Notes: generated by a model not told the origin, from the letters alone. A DNA stretch of 42,797 nt from Actinomycetes bacterium (GCA_021791195.1 JAJYXB010000017.1:77422-120218), one strand, 5' to 3'. Shown: positions 25,020 to 33,443, counted from the first letter of the stretch. Program-made: numbers and translations.

Positions 25020-26018
25020 CTAATCCTGGTAAGTCCCGGTCCTTCCCAGCTGGGCGCCGCCAAGTCCGAGAAACTCCTCCGGATGCGGCAGCCTGCCGAT
25101 GCGGCCGTGCGCCTTGCCATCCTTCATCTCGTACATGCGCTTGTCCGCCAGGTCCATCAGCTCGTCGGCGTTGGCCGTCTCCTCCGGATAGCTGGCGAAA
25201 CCGATCGATGCCCCGAGCGGGCCGACCTTCGTCTTGGCCAGCAGTACGCCCTCATGCGTCCGGAACGGGAATTCGCTGATTGTCTTCTGAAGCCGGCCGA
25301 CCAGCAGCTTCGCGCCGGCTGCGGAAGTATGTGGCGCGATCACCACGAACTCGTCCCCGCCGAAGCGATAATGTTTCAGCGCCGCCAGCGTCGTGTCGGT
25401 CTTGCGCAGGCTGCGCATCAGCAGCGTGGCCATGTCCTTTAGCACCTCGTCGCCGGCCAGATGACCAAAGGTGTCGTTGATCTCCTTGAAGTTGTCCAGA
25501 TCGATGATCAGCACCGAGAAAGCCGCGGGCATGTTCCGGCCGTAACGGTCGATGCGGGCGATTTCGGTCTCCAGACCCTGATGCAGCGCCCTGGTGTTGC
25601 CCACCTCGGTCAGGGGATCGATCAGTGACAGCTTCTCGATCATGCCCCGGTCTTCCTTGATCCGGGCCAGCATGGCGTTATAACTGTCGACGAGCTTTGC
25701 TACCTGGCGGTCGGCCGGGATGAAATCTGCCTCCGACTCCAGATTGCCGTGCTGTACCTGTTCCATCGAGCCAGCCAGCCGCCGCAGCGGTGACAGCGCC
25801 AGGCGCGTGGCAACATAATTTACCGGCAGGCTGATCAGCAGGCCGCCGGTAAACAGGACCGTGCCAAGCACGAAGCTGGGCTGATCGGAGTAGCTCTGTG
25901 AGAACCATGTGCCGGCAAAGGAGCCGACGGCGACGATGGCACAGTTGGCGAACAGGATCTTTCCCGCGATTGTGAAGCCGACTTTCCGTGACTTTCCAGA
26001 AGCAACGTCAACCGACAT
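25020..26018 (-). CDS. Membrane diguanylate cyclase (GGDEF)
   Basis: A 332-residue protein. Two hydrophobic helices (about residues 16-38 and 46-66) lead into a HAMP-like linker (LALSPLRRLAGSMEQVQHGN). A GGDEF domain follows with LSLIDPLTEVGNTRAL, IIDLDNFKEINDTFGHLAGDE and the intact active site YRFGGDEFVV. It should make cyclic di-GMP from two GTP. An RKTD resembling the inhibitory site is present, but six extra residues separate it from GGDEF, so product inhibition may differ. No sensor domain beyond the short periplasmic loop is seen. The ATG at 26018 has a GGGGAT site at a good distance; ATG 26027 is also possible. It converges on the peptide locus. Confidence 0.9.
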   Translation of the reverse strand: MSVDVASGKSRKVGFTIAGKILFANCAIVAVGSFAGTWFSQSYSDQPSFVLGTVLFTGGLLISLPVNYVATRLALSPLRRLAGSMEQVQHGNLESEADFIPADRQVAKLVDSYNAMLARIKEDRGMIEKLSLIDPLTEVGNTRALHQGLETEIARIDRYGRNMPAAFSVLIIDLDNFKEINDTFGHLAGDEVLKDMATLLMRSLRKTDTTLAALKHYRFGGDEFVVIAPHTSAAGAKLLVGRLQKTISEFPFRTHEGVLLAKTKVGPLGASIGFASYPEETANADELMDLADKRMYEMKDGKAHGRIGRLPHPEEFLGLGGAQLGRTGTYQD

Positions 26019-26164
26019 CTTAGCCATCCCCCTCAGGGAAAATCCTAGGTTTGACAAGTGAAACAATAGTCGGCAGCAACGAAAAAATCTGTAGCGCCGC
26101 CGCCGGATTTTGCGGTGGCAAGCGCCATTTTACAGCCGGGGCTGTGTCCTGTAAGCTAGTTTCG

Positions 26165-26836
26165 ATGGCATCTTCACTCATAGAGTTCCTCGCCAATTTC
26201 GTCAAGGACATCATTTCCACGCTTGGCTATCCGGGAGTTTTTCTGGCAATGGCGATCGAGTCTGCCTGTATTCCGCTGCCTTCCGAGGTGATCATGCCCT
26301 TTGCGGGCTTCCTGGTCTATCAGGACGGCAGGGGCCTGCTGGCGCTTTTGCTGGTGGCGGTGGTCGGCGCTCTCGGTAATCTCGCGGGCTCGCTGCTGGC
26401 CTACTGGGTAGGCGCCCGGGGCGGCCGGCCGCTGGTGGAGCGGTATGGCCGTTACGTGCTGCTTTCACATCACGACCTTGACGTCGCCGATCGCTGGTTC
26501 GCCCGCTATGGCAAGGGGACGGTCTTTTCCACCAGGTTGATGCCGGTCATCCGCACCTTTATTTCCTTCCCGGCGGGGATCAGCCGCATGAAGCTCCCTA
26601 CCTTCAGCATCTACACCTTTCTTGGGGCGTTGCCATGGTCGCTGTTCCTGGCCTTCGTCGGTTTCAAGCTGGGCGCGAACTGGGACACGCTGGGCGGCTA
26701 CTTCCACAAGGCGGACATCTTCATCGCCATCGCCGTCGTTGCGGGCGTCATCTGGTACGTGGCGCGCCACATCAGGAACCTGCGCCGCGACGGCGGCTCC
26801 GGCACCGGCGTCCAGCCTCGCGGGGAAAATCAATGA
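26165..26836 (+). CDS. DedA-family membrane protein
   Basis: A 223-residue protein with about five hydrophobic segments and DedA/SNARE-associated motifs: IPLPSEVIMPFAGFL, LGNLAGSLLAYWVGARGGRP, then FSTRLMPVIRTFISFPAGISRM. DedA proteins are linked to undecaprenyl-phosphate or phospholipid translocation and membrane homeostasis. The gene overlaps the uppP start by 4 nt (ATGA), so both act in the same lipid-carrier cycle. The frame is open further upstream, but ATG 26165 gives the family N-terminus. No strong ribosome site precedes it. Confidence 0.9.
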   Translation: MASSLIEFLANFVKDIISTLGYPGVFLAMAIESACIPLPSEVIMPFAGFLVYQDGRGLLALLLVAVVGALGNLAGSLLAYWVGARGGRPLVERYGRYVLLSHHDLDVADRWFARYGKGTVFSTRLMPVIRTFISFPAGISRMKLPTFSIYTFLGALPWSLFLAFVGFKLGANWDTLGGYFHKADIFIAIAVVAGVIWYVARHIRNLRRDGGSGTGVQPRGENQ

Positions 26837-27624
26837 CACTCCTGCAGGCCCTGGTACTCGGGATCGTGCAGGGCCTGACCGAGTTCCTCCCGGTCAGCAG
26901 CTCCGGACATCTGGTGATCGTCCCCGACCTGCTGGGCTGGAGCGAGCCGTCCATTTCTTTTGACATCGTTCTTCATCTTGGTACCATGGTCGCGGTGATC
27001 GCGTATTTCTGGCGGGATCTGGTGGCAATCGTCTCCGCATTCTTCGAACCCTACAGCGGCCCGGTGCGAGCCAGGCGGCGGCTGGGTTCGCTGATCATCA
27101 TCGGCACCATCCCGGGCGCCATCGCCGGGGCGGCGCTGGAGAAAAAATTCGCGGAGGTGTTCGACCGGCCTTCCGAGGTGGCGGTCTTCCTGCTGCTCAC
27201 CGGCGTGATCCTGGTTGCGGCTGAGGCAGCCGCGCGGCAGCAGCGGGGCATCGGCAAGCTGAAGGTGGTTGACAGCCTTATCATCGGTGTTGCTCAAGCA
27301 GTTGCCATCCTGCCGGGGATCTCGCGCTCAGGCGCTACCATCTCCTCCGGACTTTTCCTTGGCCTGAAGCGCGAGGCGGCGGCGCGCTACTCCTTCCTGC
27401 TGAGTATCCCCATCATCGCCGGCGCCGCGCTGCTGAAGCTCAGGCATGGCTTTGACGGTAGTGAGAGCCTTCTGGCCCTGCTTACGGGTTTTGCCGCCGC
27501 GACAGTGTCAGGCATTCTCGCGGTGAGATTCCTGCTCGGTTTTGTCCGCCGCCACAGCCTGCGAGGCTTCGCCTATTACTGCTGGATCGCCGGCGCGATC
27601 GTAATCGTTTATCACGCGCTATAG
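26833..27624 (+). CDS. uppP: Undecaprenyl-diphosphatase (BacA/UppP)
   Basis: A 263-residue polytopic enzyme that removes a phosphate from undecaprenyl diphosphate to recycle the carrier for cell-wall synthesis, and which gives bacitracin resistance when abundant. Motifs: GIVQGLTEFLPVSSSGHL at the N-terminus and LPGISRSGATISSGL near residue 160. Both belong to the BacA/UppP active site with its Glu, Ser, His and Arg residues. It is translationally coupled to the DedA gene through an ATGA overlap. A palindromic repeat begins 2 nt after the stop. Confidence 0.96.
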   Translation: MTLLQALVLGIVQGLTEFLPVSSSGHLVIVPDLLGWSEPSISFDIVLHLGTMVAVIAYFWRDLVAIVSAFFEPYSGPVRARRRLGSLIIIGTIPGAIAGAALEKKFAEVFDRPSEVAVFLLLTGVILVAAEAAARQQRGIGKLKVVDSLIIGVAQAVAILPGISRSGATISSGLFLGLKREAAARYSFLLSIPIIAGAALLKLRHGFDGSESLLALLTGFAAATVSGILAVRFLLGFVRRHSLRGFAYYCWIAGAIVIVYHAL

Positions 27625-27625
27625 A

Positions 27626-27718
27626 GGGACGTTGCTTTCCTAAAGTTCCTAATTTCTGCATCTCAGGAAATTTCCAGCGAATCTGCATAAATCCGGAACT
27701 TTAGGAAAGCAACGTCCC
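27626..27718. repeat. Palindromic repeat element, copy 2
   Basis: Left end GGGACGTTGCTTTCCTAAAG and right end CTTTAGGAAAGCAACGTCCC are perfect inverted repeats over 20 bases, 93 bp overall. It starts 2 nt after the uppP stop. It is the same family as 4796-4872, which also sits 2 nt behind a stop codon. The inner part differs in length and sequence between copies. Confidence 0.85.
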
Positions 27719-27763
27719 CGTCCCCGGGTTGCAGGCGGAGCTGGCGCGTGATAAAAAAACCTC

Positions 27764-28777
27764 GTGGACAGTTCCCACCTTCTCCTCCTGGTCGTCGTCG
27801 CCGCCATCGCCTTCGACCTCATGAACGGTTTCCATGACGGATGTAACGCCGTCTCAACCGTCATTTACACCAAGGCTCTCAAGCCGCACACCGCCATCTT
27901 CATCTCCGCCGCGTTCAACTTCGTCGGTCCTTTCCTCGGCATCCAGGTGGCCAAGACGATCGGCGGCGTCATCAACTTCGGAGCCGCCGATCCCAACATG
28001 ATGGCGCGGCTGGTGATCGCGGCGATGATCGGCGCGTTGGTCTGGGATCTGCTCACCTGGCTGTGGGGCATGCCAGTGAGCTCGTCACACGCGCTCGTGG
28101 GCGGACTGCTGGGCGCGGGCTTCATGGCGATGGGCGCGGACGGCATCAAGTGGGCCAAGCTGACCGAGGTGGTGATGGCGCTGGTGACCTCGCCGATGAT
28201 CGGCATGCTGATGGGCTTTATCCTGATGATGATTTCGCGGCGGATCCTGGCAGCCATCCGTCTGGACATCGAGCGCGCGGATGGCTTCTACCGCAAGATG
28301 CAGATATTTTCTTCCAGCTTCGTCTCCTTCACTCACGGCTCCAACGACGCCACCAAGGTCATGGGGATCATCGCCCTGTTCCTGGCGGCGCACTACGGCT
28401 ACTCGGAGATCACCGTACCGGTCTGGGTCATCCTGGCATGTGCCTTAGCGATGGCGATTGGCACGTACCTGAGCGTGATGTCGATGCGGCTGGTGCGCAC
28501 CCTGGGCGAGGGGCTGACGACGCTGCACCCGGTCAATGGCTTCTCGGCGGAAACCGGCGCGGCGCTGGTGATTTTCACCGCTTCGCGGCTGGGGCTGCCC
28601 GTGTCGACGACGCATGTGGTCACTTCTTCGGTTACCGGAACAGGCCTCGCATCGGGGCTCAGGTCTGTAGGATGGAGGACGTTCCGTGATATAATCCTGG
28701 CCTGGCTGATCACTTTTCCGTTCTGTGCAGCGGTAGCCGCCACGGCCTACTACATCCTGTCAATCATTTCGGGGTAG
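27764..28777 (+). CDS. pit: Pit-family inorganic phosphate transporter
   Basis: A 337-residue polytopic protein. Near the N-terminus it has FDLMNGFHDGCNAVSTVIYTKAL and in the second half SFTHGSNDATKVMGIIAL, the two PiT signature repeats (G-x-[HND]-D-x-x-[NAT]). These carriers take up metal-phosphate with protons or sodium. The start is probably GTG 27764, because the first ATG lies inside the conserved motif. No good ribosome site is visible. The DUF47 gene begins 8 nt after the stop, the usual Pit partner arrangement. Confidence 0.93.
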   Translation: MDSSHLLLLVVVAAIAFDLMNGFHDGCNAVSTVIYTKALKPHTAIFISAAFNFVGPFLGIQVAKTIGGVINFGAADPNMMARLVIAAMIGALVWDLLTWLWGMPVSSSHALVGGLLGAGFMAMGADGIKWAKLTEVVMALVTSPMIGMLMGFILMMISRRILAAIRLDIERADGFYRKMQIFSSSFVSFTHGSNDATKVMGIIALFLAAHYGYSEITVPVWVILACALAMAIGTYLSVMSMRLVRTLGEGLTTLHPVNGFSAETGAALVIFTASRLGLPVSTTHVVTSSVTGTGLASGLRSVGWRTFRDIILAWLITFPFCAAVAATAYYILSIISG

Positions 28778-28785
28778 GTAAAGCG

Positions 28786-29496
28786 ATGGCATTCTTTAGG
28801 AAGCTGAAGGAAGCACTCACCGGCGCCGGTGTCCAGGGGACGGTCAGAGACCTGGGCATGGCCAGCGAACAGCGCTCGCTGGACCAGATTCTGGAGATGG
28901 TGGACCTGGTGGTCACCATCACCGAGCGCCTGGTAGACGTCGTCAAATTCTACTGCGCCGACGCCGCCGAGGCGATGGACAGGGCCGCCGGCGAACTCGA
29001 CCAGCTGGAAAGCAACGCCGACGCCAAGAAGCGCCAGATCCTTGCCGGCCTCGCCGCGGGCGGGTTCTTCCCCATCAGCCGCGCCGACCTTTTCCGGCTG
29101 ACCGTCGGGCTGGACCGCATCGCCAACTTCGCCACCGGTGCCGCCGACCGCATCGTCATGCGCCGTTTTGATCTTCCCCCCGAAGTCAACCACCTGCTGG
29201 AAGAAATGGCCAAGACCGACCTGAAAGCGGTGCGCAAGCTGCGCGACGCGGTGCTGACCATGCGGCCGAACATGCGTGAAGCCGAGGCGCTGTCGGAGGA
29301 AGTGGACCGCATTGAGGGCGAGGTCGACGACATCTACGTCAGGATATACGGCATCCTTTTTGAAATGGATACCGATTTCAAGACTTTCCATCAGTTGAAA
29401 GCGATCATCGAGCGGCTGGAAGAGGTCGCCGACCGGGCCGCCGACTGCGCCGAGACGATCAGGCTGATCGCGGTGCGGCACCTGGAAATCCAGTAG
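28786..29496 (+). CDS. DUF47/PhoU-like Pit accessory protein
   Basis: A 236-residue, mostly helical cytoplasmic protein of the DUF47 family (TIGR00153-like), a relative of PhoU that is co-encoded with Pit transporters and thought to regulate them. Typical stretches are QILEMVDLVVTITERLVDVV, LDQLESNADAKKRQI, GLDRIANFATGAADRIV and KAIIERLEEVADRAADCAETI. It follows the transporter gene by 8 nt in one operon. Confidence 0.88.
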   Translation: MAFFRKLKEALTGAGVQGTVRDLGMASEQRSLDQILEMVDLVVTITERLVDVVKFYCADAAEAMDRAAGELDQLESNADAKKRQILAGLAAGGFFPISRADLFRLTVGLDRIANFATGAADRIVMRRFDLPPEVNHLLEEMAKTDLKAVRKLRDAVLTMRPNMREAEALSEEVDRIEGEVDDIYVRIYGILFEMDTDFKTFHQLKAIIERLEEVADRAADCAETIRLIAVRHLEIQ

Positions 29497-29541
29497 CCGG
29501 CCGGCGCCTGAGCAGATGGATTCCCCTGGCGCCGAGAGCCA

Positions 29542-30414
29542 GTGTCTGACCGGCTGACACCGCTGGAGCGGCTGCGCCAGAGCGGCGTTACGCCGGACCG
29601 CGCACTGGGCCAGAATTTCCTCATCGACCCGAACATCCTCGATGTCATCGAGCGGATGGCGGGGCTGTCGCAGGAAGATGTGATCCTCGAGGTCGGTCCC
29701 GGCGCCGGCGTGCTCACCGAGCGCCTGATCGAACGCTGCGGTTTCGTGCACTCGGTGGAGGTCGACCGCCGGCTGGCCGCACTGCTCGAAGCGCAGTTCG
29801 CGGTGATGCCCAACTTCAGCCTGCATGAGGCCGACGCCGTGCGGCTGCCGCTGGGGAGCCTCGATCCCGCGCCGACCAAATTCGTCGCCAATCTGCCTTA
29901 CAACGTCGCTACGCCGCTGGTGATCAAAAGCCTTGAGGAGCTGCCGGCGTTGCGGCTATGGTGCCTGATGGTGCAGCGCGAGATAGCCGACCGGCTTTTT
30001 GCCCGTCCGGGCTCGGCCGCATACGGCGGCGTCTCGGTCATGACCCAGCTGATGACGCGCAAGCTGGCGGCGCGCGCCGTGCCGGACACCGTCTTCTACC
30101 CGCGGCCGCGCATCCGCTCCAGCCTGCTGGCATTTGCCCGCCGCGACGACGCCGCGGGGTTCGCCGACCGCTTTGCCGCCATCAAGGCGGTCGTGTACTG
30201 TTCGTTCAGCCACCGGCGCAAGACACTGGTCAACAGCCTGGCTGGAGCTGAGGCCAGGCTGTTGCCGCCGGCGCTGGCGGGCCTGTCGCCGCCGCAGCGA
30301 AAGCAGCTGGCGCAGGAGCTGCTGGCGGGCATGGGCCTGGCGGCGAACATCCGGCCGCAGCAGCTGACGCCCGAACAATACTCGCGGCTGGAGCAGGCCT
30401 TCGCCCAGACGTAA
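29542..30414 (+). CDS. rsmA: 16S rRNA adenine dimethyltransferase
   Basis: A 290-residue SAM-dependent enzyme that dimethylates two adjacent adenosines near the 3' end of 16S rRNA during 30S assembly. Motifs: ALGQNFLIDPNILD, the SAM site ILEVGPGAGVLTERL and the catalytic NLPYNVATPL. The start is GTG 29542. ispE follows 35 nt later, the pairing common in actinobacteria and firmicutes. Confidence 0.95.
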   Translation: MSDRLTPLERLRQSGVTPDRALGQNFLIDPNILDVIERMAGLSQEDVILEVGPGAGVLTERLIERCGFVHSVEVDRRLAALLEAQFAVMPNFSLHEADAVRLPLGSLDPAPTKFVANLPYNVATPLVIKSLEELPALRLWCLMVQREIADRLFARPGSAAYGGVSVMTQLMTRKLAARAVPDTVFYPRPRIRSSLLAFARRDDAAGFADRFAAIKAVVYCSFSHRRKTLVNSLAGAEARLLPPALAGLSPPQRKQLAQELLAGMGLAANIRPQQLTPEQYSRLEQAFAQT

Positions 30415-30449
30415 AAACTCCGGCACACCATGGATTTCGATAACGCCAA

Positions 30450-31379
30450 ATGCGGATAACAGCATCAGATAACATGTACCAGGTCAAAGCACCGGCGAAG
30501 ATAAATCTCTTTCTTCTGGTCGGACCGCCCCGCAGCGGCGGCTATCATCCGGTCTGCTCGCTGATGGAAGCGGTATCGCTTTACGATACGCTGCGGGCGC
30601 GGCGGGCGCCGGGCGCCGGCATAACGCTCAGGATCCTCGCGGGCGAGGCCGGCGGCTCTGACGCGGCAGCCATCGGCGGCCTCCCGCCGGAGAAGAACAC
30701 GGTGCTGCGGGCGGCGCGGGCGCTGGAACGGGCCGCCGGCATCAGTTTCGATGCCGAGCTGGAGCTGGTCAAGCAGATACCGGTGGCAGCCGGGCTGGGC
30801 GGTGGCAGCTCCGACGCCGCCGCGGCGCTGCGGCTGCTGACGGCGATGTATGAACTTGACATTCCGGAAGAGGAGATGTCACGTTTGGCGCTATCCGTGG
30901 GGGCCGACGTGCCTTTCTTCCTGGAAGAGGGGGTCAGACTCGCCGAGGGCGTCGGTGAGCGTCTGACCGCGCTGCCGCCGCTTCCCGGTCACGCGATCGT
31001 GCTGGTGGCGCCCGGCTTCGCGCTGGCCGCCTCCGCTGCCTATCAACGGTTCGACGAGCTGTCGGCGGTCACCGCAGCCGGTTTCCACAGCCGCTGCGCC
31101 GCGGTGCGCCGCTCGCTCTCTTCCCTGGATGATTTTGACGCCCTGGCGGCCATGCTGGAAAACGACCTGGAGCTGCCGGCAACAGCTATCTGTCGCGACA
31201 TCAAAGAAGCGAAGCAGCAGCTGGCAGCGGCAGGCTGCGCCGCAGTGCTGATGAGCGGCAGCGGTCCCACGGTGTTTGGGCTGTTCCCGGATGAAGCCGC
31301 CGCACGCACCGCCGCTGCCAGTCTGCAGCTGGACAGCAGCCGCATCCTGGTTGTCAAACCGCACGTTACTGCTAATTAA
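30450..31379 (+). CDS. ispE: 4-diphosphocytidyl-2-C-methyl-D-erythritol kinase
   Basis: A 309-residue GHMP kinase of the MEP isoprenoid pathway, phosphorylating CDP-ME. Seen: VKAPAKINLFL, the phosphate-binding loop IPVAAGLGGGSSDAAAAL, and the C-terminal MSGSGPTVFGLF. ATG 30450 is the first start; ATG 30474 would give the shorter N-terminus MYQVKAPAKINL more usual in the family. Neither has a clear ribosome site. The stop codon overlaps the transposase remnant on the other strand, so mobile DNA has landed exactly at the gene's end. Confidence 0.94.
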   Translation: MRITASDNMYQVKAPAKINLFLLVGPPRSGGYHPVCSLMEAVSLYDTLRARRAPGAGITLRILAGEAGGSDAAAIGGLPPEKNTVLRAARALERAAGISFDAELELVKQIPVAAGLGGGSSDAAAALRLLTAMYELDIPEEEMSRLALSVGADVPFFLEEGVRLAEGVGERLTALPPLPGHAIVLVAPGFALAASAAYQRFDELSAVTAAGFHSRCAAVRRSLSSLDDFDALAAMLENDLELPATAICRDIKEAKQQLAAAGCAAVLMSGSGPTVFGLFPDEAAARTAAASLQLDSSRILVVKPHVTAN

Positions 31380-31429
31380 GACTTTTTCTTGCCTTTGTAA
31401 GCCAGAGTGGCGAAACCGGGTTGCTTCAA
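31376..31429 (-). pseudogene. N-terminal remnant of an IS5-like transposase
   Basis: A frame starting at TTG 31429, behind GGGAGGTCTCC, reads MKQPGFATLAYKGKKKS and then stops in the ispE end. This resembles the first residues of IS5-family transposases (...FA-x-L-A-Y-x-x-KKK-x-TRRE...). Everything after residue 17 is missing, so it is a broken end left by an insertion and deletion. The match is short and by eye. Confidence 0.5.
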
Positions 31430-31520
31430 GGAGACCTCCCTGGTTGACGCCGCGCCTCGCCCCGACCTCACTACCCGGGGATTAGAGCCGAAAGCCAGAA
31501 GCTCTGCCTTTTGGTGGCAG

Positions 31521-31569
31521 GCTGCCTGATCAATGAGGTGTCATACACCGGAATTGACTTTAACTCTAA
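31521..31569. repeat. Left terminal inverted repeat of the cassette
   Basis: Begins GCTGCCTGATCAATGAGG and runs to about 31569. It contains the stop codon of the cytochrome gene (31566-31568). Confidence 0.8.
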
Positions 31570-32450
31570 TGGCGTGGGGGCCACGTAGGAGCAATTACAA
31601 CTTCCTCTGGAACATTTGAGTTATAAACACCCATCTTATCCGGAGAAGGTAAATGCTCTTTTAGCACAAAGTTGGGTCGAGGCTGAGAGTCAACATACGC
31701 TGCAACATCAATTGCTTCCTGTTCGCTTAGATCGGGATTACCAAGAGGCATAGCCACTTTTAGCCAGCTAGCTAGCGGGACTAAGTTTGGTTTTGCCAGT
31801 CCAGCACCTGCATTGTAGGATTCTGGCCCCCAGACTGGCGGGTATTGTGCTACCCCCCGGCCATCCATACCATGGCAATTTGCACATTTGTTCTCGTATA
31901 CCCGCTTACCCAGACCTGTATCTACCTTGGAAAGATCAACTTTTAACTTTGGAACGGCATAGGGTCCGAGCGTTTTTTCGGGGTTCATCTTCATACGATT
32001 GTTTTGCGATAACCAGGTAATATATGCAGCTATAGCTACTACAGGTTTGCTTCCATCCGGCGGTCTTATGCCGTTATCACTGCGCATGAAACAGTTTTGA
32101 ATTCTATCTTCCAGAGTAATTACTGCCTTTTCCCTGGACGAATAAGCTGGATACGCACTGGCTGTACCAATAAACGTGCCTGCCTTAGGGTCCGTTCCGG
32201 CGTTGAGGTGACAGGAAGAGCATCGCAAAGCGTTGCCTGCGTATTGTTTAGTCAATGGCTGCGTATTGGTCTGCTCAACCAGCTCCTTACCTAGCTTCAC
32301 CATTTCTCCCAGTTCGCCCGGAGGAAATTCCTTGGGCGGAGAAATGGCTGTCGGCGCTGCAGTGGTCGTTTGCACAGCTTCTTTTGCCGCGCATCCCGCA
32401 GAAATCATTCCCACTACGATTATAAAAATTAGAAAAAGTTTTTTGCCCAT
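31566..32450 (-). CDS. tsdA: Dihaem cytochrome c lipoprotein, TsdA-like thiosulfate dehydrogenase
   Basis: A 294-residue protein with lipobox GMISAGC near residue 18 and two haem sites, CSSCH (near 78) and CANCH (near 190). The first domain has RCSSCHLNAGTDPKAG, YPAYSSREKAVITLEDRIQNC and MRSDNG, the pattern of TsdA/SoxA-like thiosulfate dehydrogenases. The second has GKRVYENKCANCHGMDGRG, PPVWGPESYNAGAG and a typical class I cytochrome c end. TsdA joins two thiosulfates to tetrathionate outside the membrane (or the reverse). ATG 32450 has GGAGGA at ideal spacing. Base composition is lower in GC than neighbours, and the gene lies wholly within the inverted-repeat cassette, both signs of transfer. 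A generic dihaem cytochrome is the alternative. Confidence 0.8.
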   Translation of the reverse strand: MGKKLFLIFIIVVGMISAGCAAKEAVQTTTAAPTAISPPKEFPPGELGEMVKLGKELVEQTNTQPLTKQYAGNALRCSSCHLNAGTDPKAGTFIGTASAYPAYSSREKAVITLEDRIQNCFMRSDNGIRPPDGSKPVVAIAAYITWLSQNNRMKMNPEKTLGPYAVPKLKVDLSKVDTGLGKRVYENKCANCHGMDGRGVAQYPPVWGPESYNAGAGLAKPNLVPLASWLKVAMPLGNPDLSEQEAIDVAAYVDSQPRPNFVLKEHLPSPDKMGVYNSNVPEEVVIAPTWPPRH

Positions 32451-32496
32451 TTTTTCCTCCTCAGAACTCAAGTTAATCGGGAAGTTAATCAGGACT

Positions 32497-32544
32497 TAAA
32501 GCTAAAGTCAATCCTGGTGTATGACACCTCATTGATCAGTCAGC
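32497..32544. repeat. Right terminal inverted repeat of the cassette
   Basis: Reverse complement of the left repeat with about five mismatches; contains GGTGTATGACACCTCATTG. Confidence 0.8.
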
Positions 32545-32600
32545 GCTCCTGTCTGGTTCCTCTATCCCGATTCCGTCTTTGAACTTTCCTCCCGTGATTA

Positions 32601-32741
32601 TCAACGGGTCATACCGAGAGCCGCCGCCACATCGCAGACGCAGAGTTCTTGCTGAGCCAACAAGGAAATGATGCGGAGCCGTGAGGGGTCGGCCATTTGA
32701 CGCCCTTGATCACCTCCGCCAGCATATCTGACTTGCTTCAA
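32601..32741 (-). pseudogene. Truncated ArsR-family regulator
   Basis: A frame from TTG 32741, with GAGGAGGA upstream, encodes 46 residues. The middle, ADPSRLRIISLLAQQELCVC followed by DVAAALGMT, is the start of an ArsR/SmtB winged helix, including the C-V-C metal-type motif. The recognition helix and all that should follow are gone; a stop comes right after GMTR. The break lies 56 bp from the cassette's end. It is probably a dead gene left by the rearrangement. Confidence 0.65.
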
Positions 32742-32972
32742 GACGTTCCTCCTCAGGGATTCTCCCGCCGCCTAATCGGCGTTTTCCCCGATTCAATTTT
32801 TTTACCGGTTGGGTAGGATGGCAGCAGTAAGTTCGGGGCGGATTCCCTTTTTTCCGGAGACCGCCTCTTTTGTTCGGTTTTTTTTTTCGTTTGGGCAATC
32901 GCACGATCATCGAATCAGCGACGTTATCCGGCAGTGACCCGGAGCGGGACTCGAGCCGGTGGCAGGTTAAGG
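32742..32972. other. Gene-free stretch with long T runs
   Basis: About 230 bp between the arsR remnant and the DUF2267-like frame, with several T runs including ten in a row at 32878-32887. No start site, hairpin or repeat of note is seen. Confidence 0.5.
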
Positions 32973-33443
32973 ATGCCTGAAAAAGTTTTCAAAGTTGGGT
33001 ACCCCCACCCTGGCGGGCAGGGCCAGGCAGAGAGATCCGGGCGGGATGTCTCTGCAGCTGGCCTTGTCCGCCCCCCGCTTTTCCAGGCGCCCGCGCATTT
33101 CCGGGCGTCTTTGCCCGGGCCGCGAACTTCTGAGGCGATGCGGCGGGCGCTGCCGCAGGACGCGGCGCAGCTCTGGGCCAGCGCGCCGCTTGAGTTCCGC
33201 ACCAGCCGCCAAGGCCTGGAAAAGGGCCGGGCGGGCGCATCCACAGGTGCTTTTCGCCACTTTGTTTTAAGAGTCCAGCAAGTGGGCAGGTACAAGACAA
33301 CCCTGGAAGCACAGAGGGCTGTGATCTCGGTGCTGGCGGCTCTTGCTCACGAGCTTCCGGGGGAGTCAGACAGGTTTCTGTGGCGCATGTTCCCGTCTGA
33401 ACTGATTGGAATCTGGCGCGCTCAGGCAGGCTGGGCAGCCTGA
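32973..33443 (+). CDS. DUF2267-like protein, N-terminus doubtful
   Basis: The last 60 or so residues (FRHFVLRVQQVGRYKTTLEAQ, then RAVISVLAALAHELPGESDR and FLWRMFPSELIGIWR) look like one DUF2267 repeat, a helical module common in small stress-type proteins. The upstream part is Pro/Arg/Gly-rich and does not look like a folded domain, apart from a possible half repeat (ALPQDAAQLW). The gene may therefore be decayed, or may begin later. I list ATG 32973; the frame is open from 32934. The stop is 15 nt before the PRC-barrel gene, which suggests a two-gene unit. Confidence 0.5.
   Translation: MPEKVFKVGYPHPGGQGQAERSGRDVSAAGLVRPPLFQAPAHFRASLPGPRTSEAMRRALPQDAAQLWASAPLEFRTSRQGLEKGRAGASTGAFRHFVLRVQQVGRYKTTLEAQRAVISVLAALAHELPGESDRFLWRMFPSELIGIWRAQAGWAA

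Larger units (their letters stand above)
31521..32544. mobile_element. Mobile-insertion-cassette-like element carrying a cytochrome gene
   Basis: About 1.02 kb bounded by inverted repeats of about 48 bp (31521-31569 and 32497-32544) that share the core CAATGAGGTGTCATACACC and match at all but about five positions. The only gene inside encodes a dihaem cytochrome; no transposase is present. By eye the inside is clearly less GC-rich than the neighbouring genes. Passenger gene plus IS-type ends without a transposase is the pattern named MIC in Bacillus. No certain target-site duplication is seen. Confidence 0.7.

Noticed and set aside
31380-31520. tRNA or small RNA gene just after ispE
   Set aside because: GCCAGAGTGGCGAAA looks like a tRNA D-arm, but no acceptor or T arm can be paired; an IS remnant explains the sequence better.
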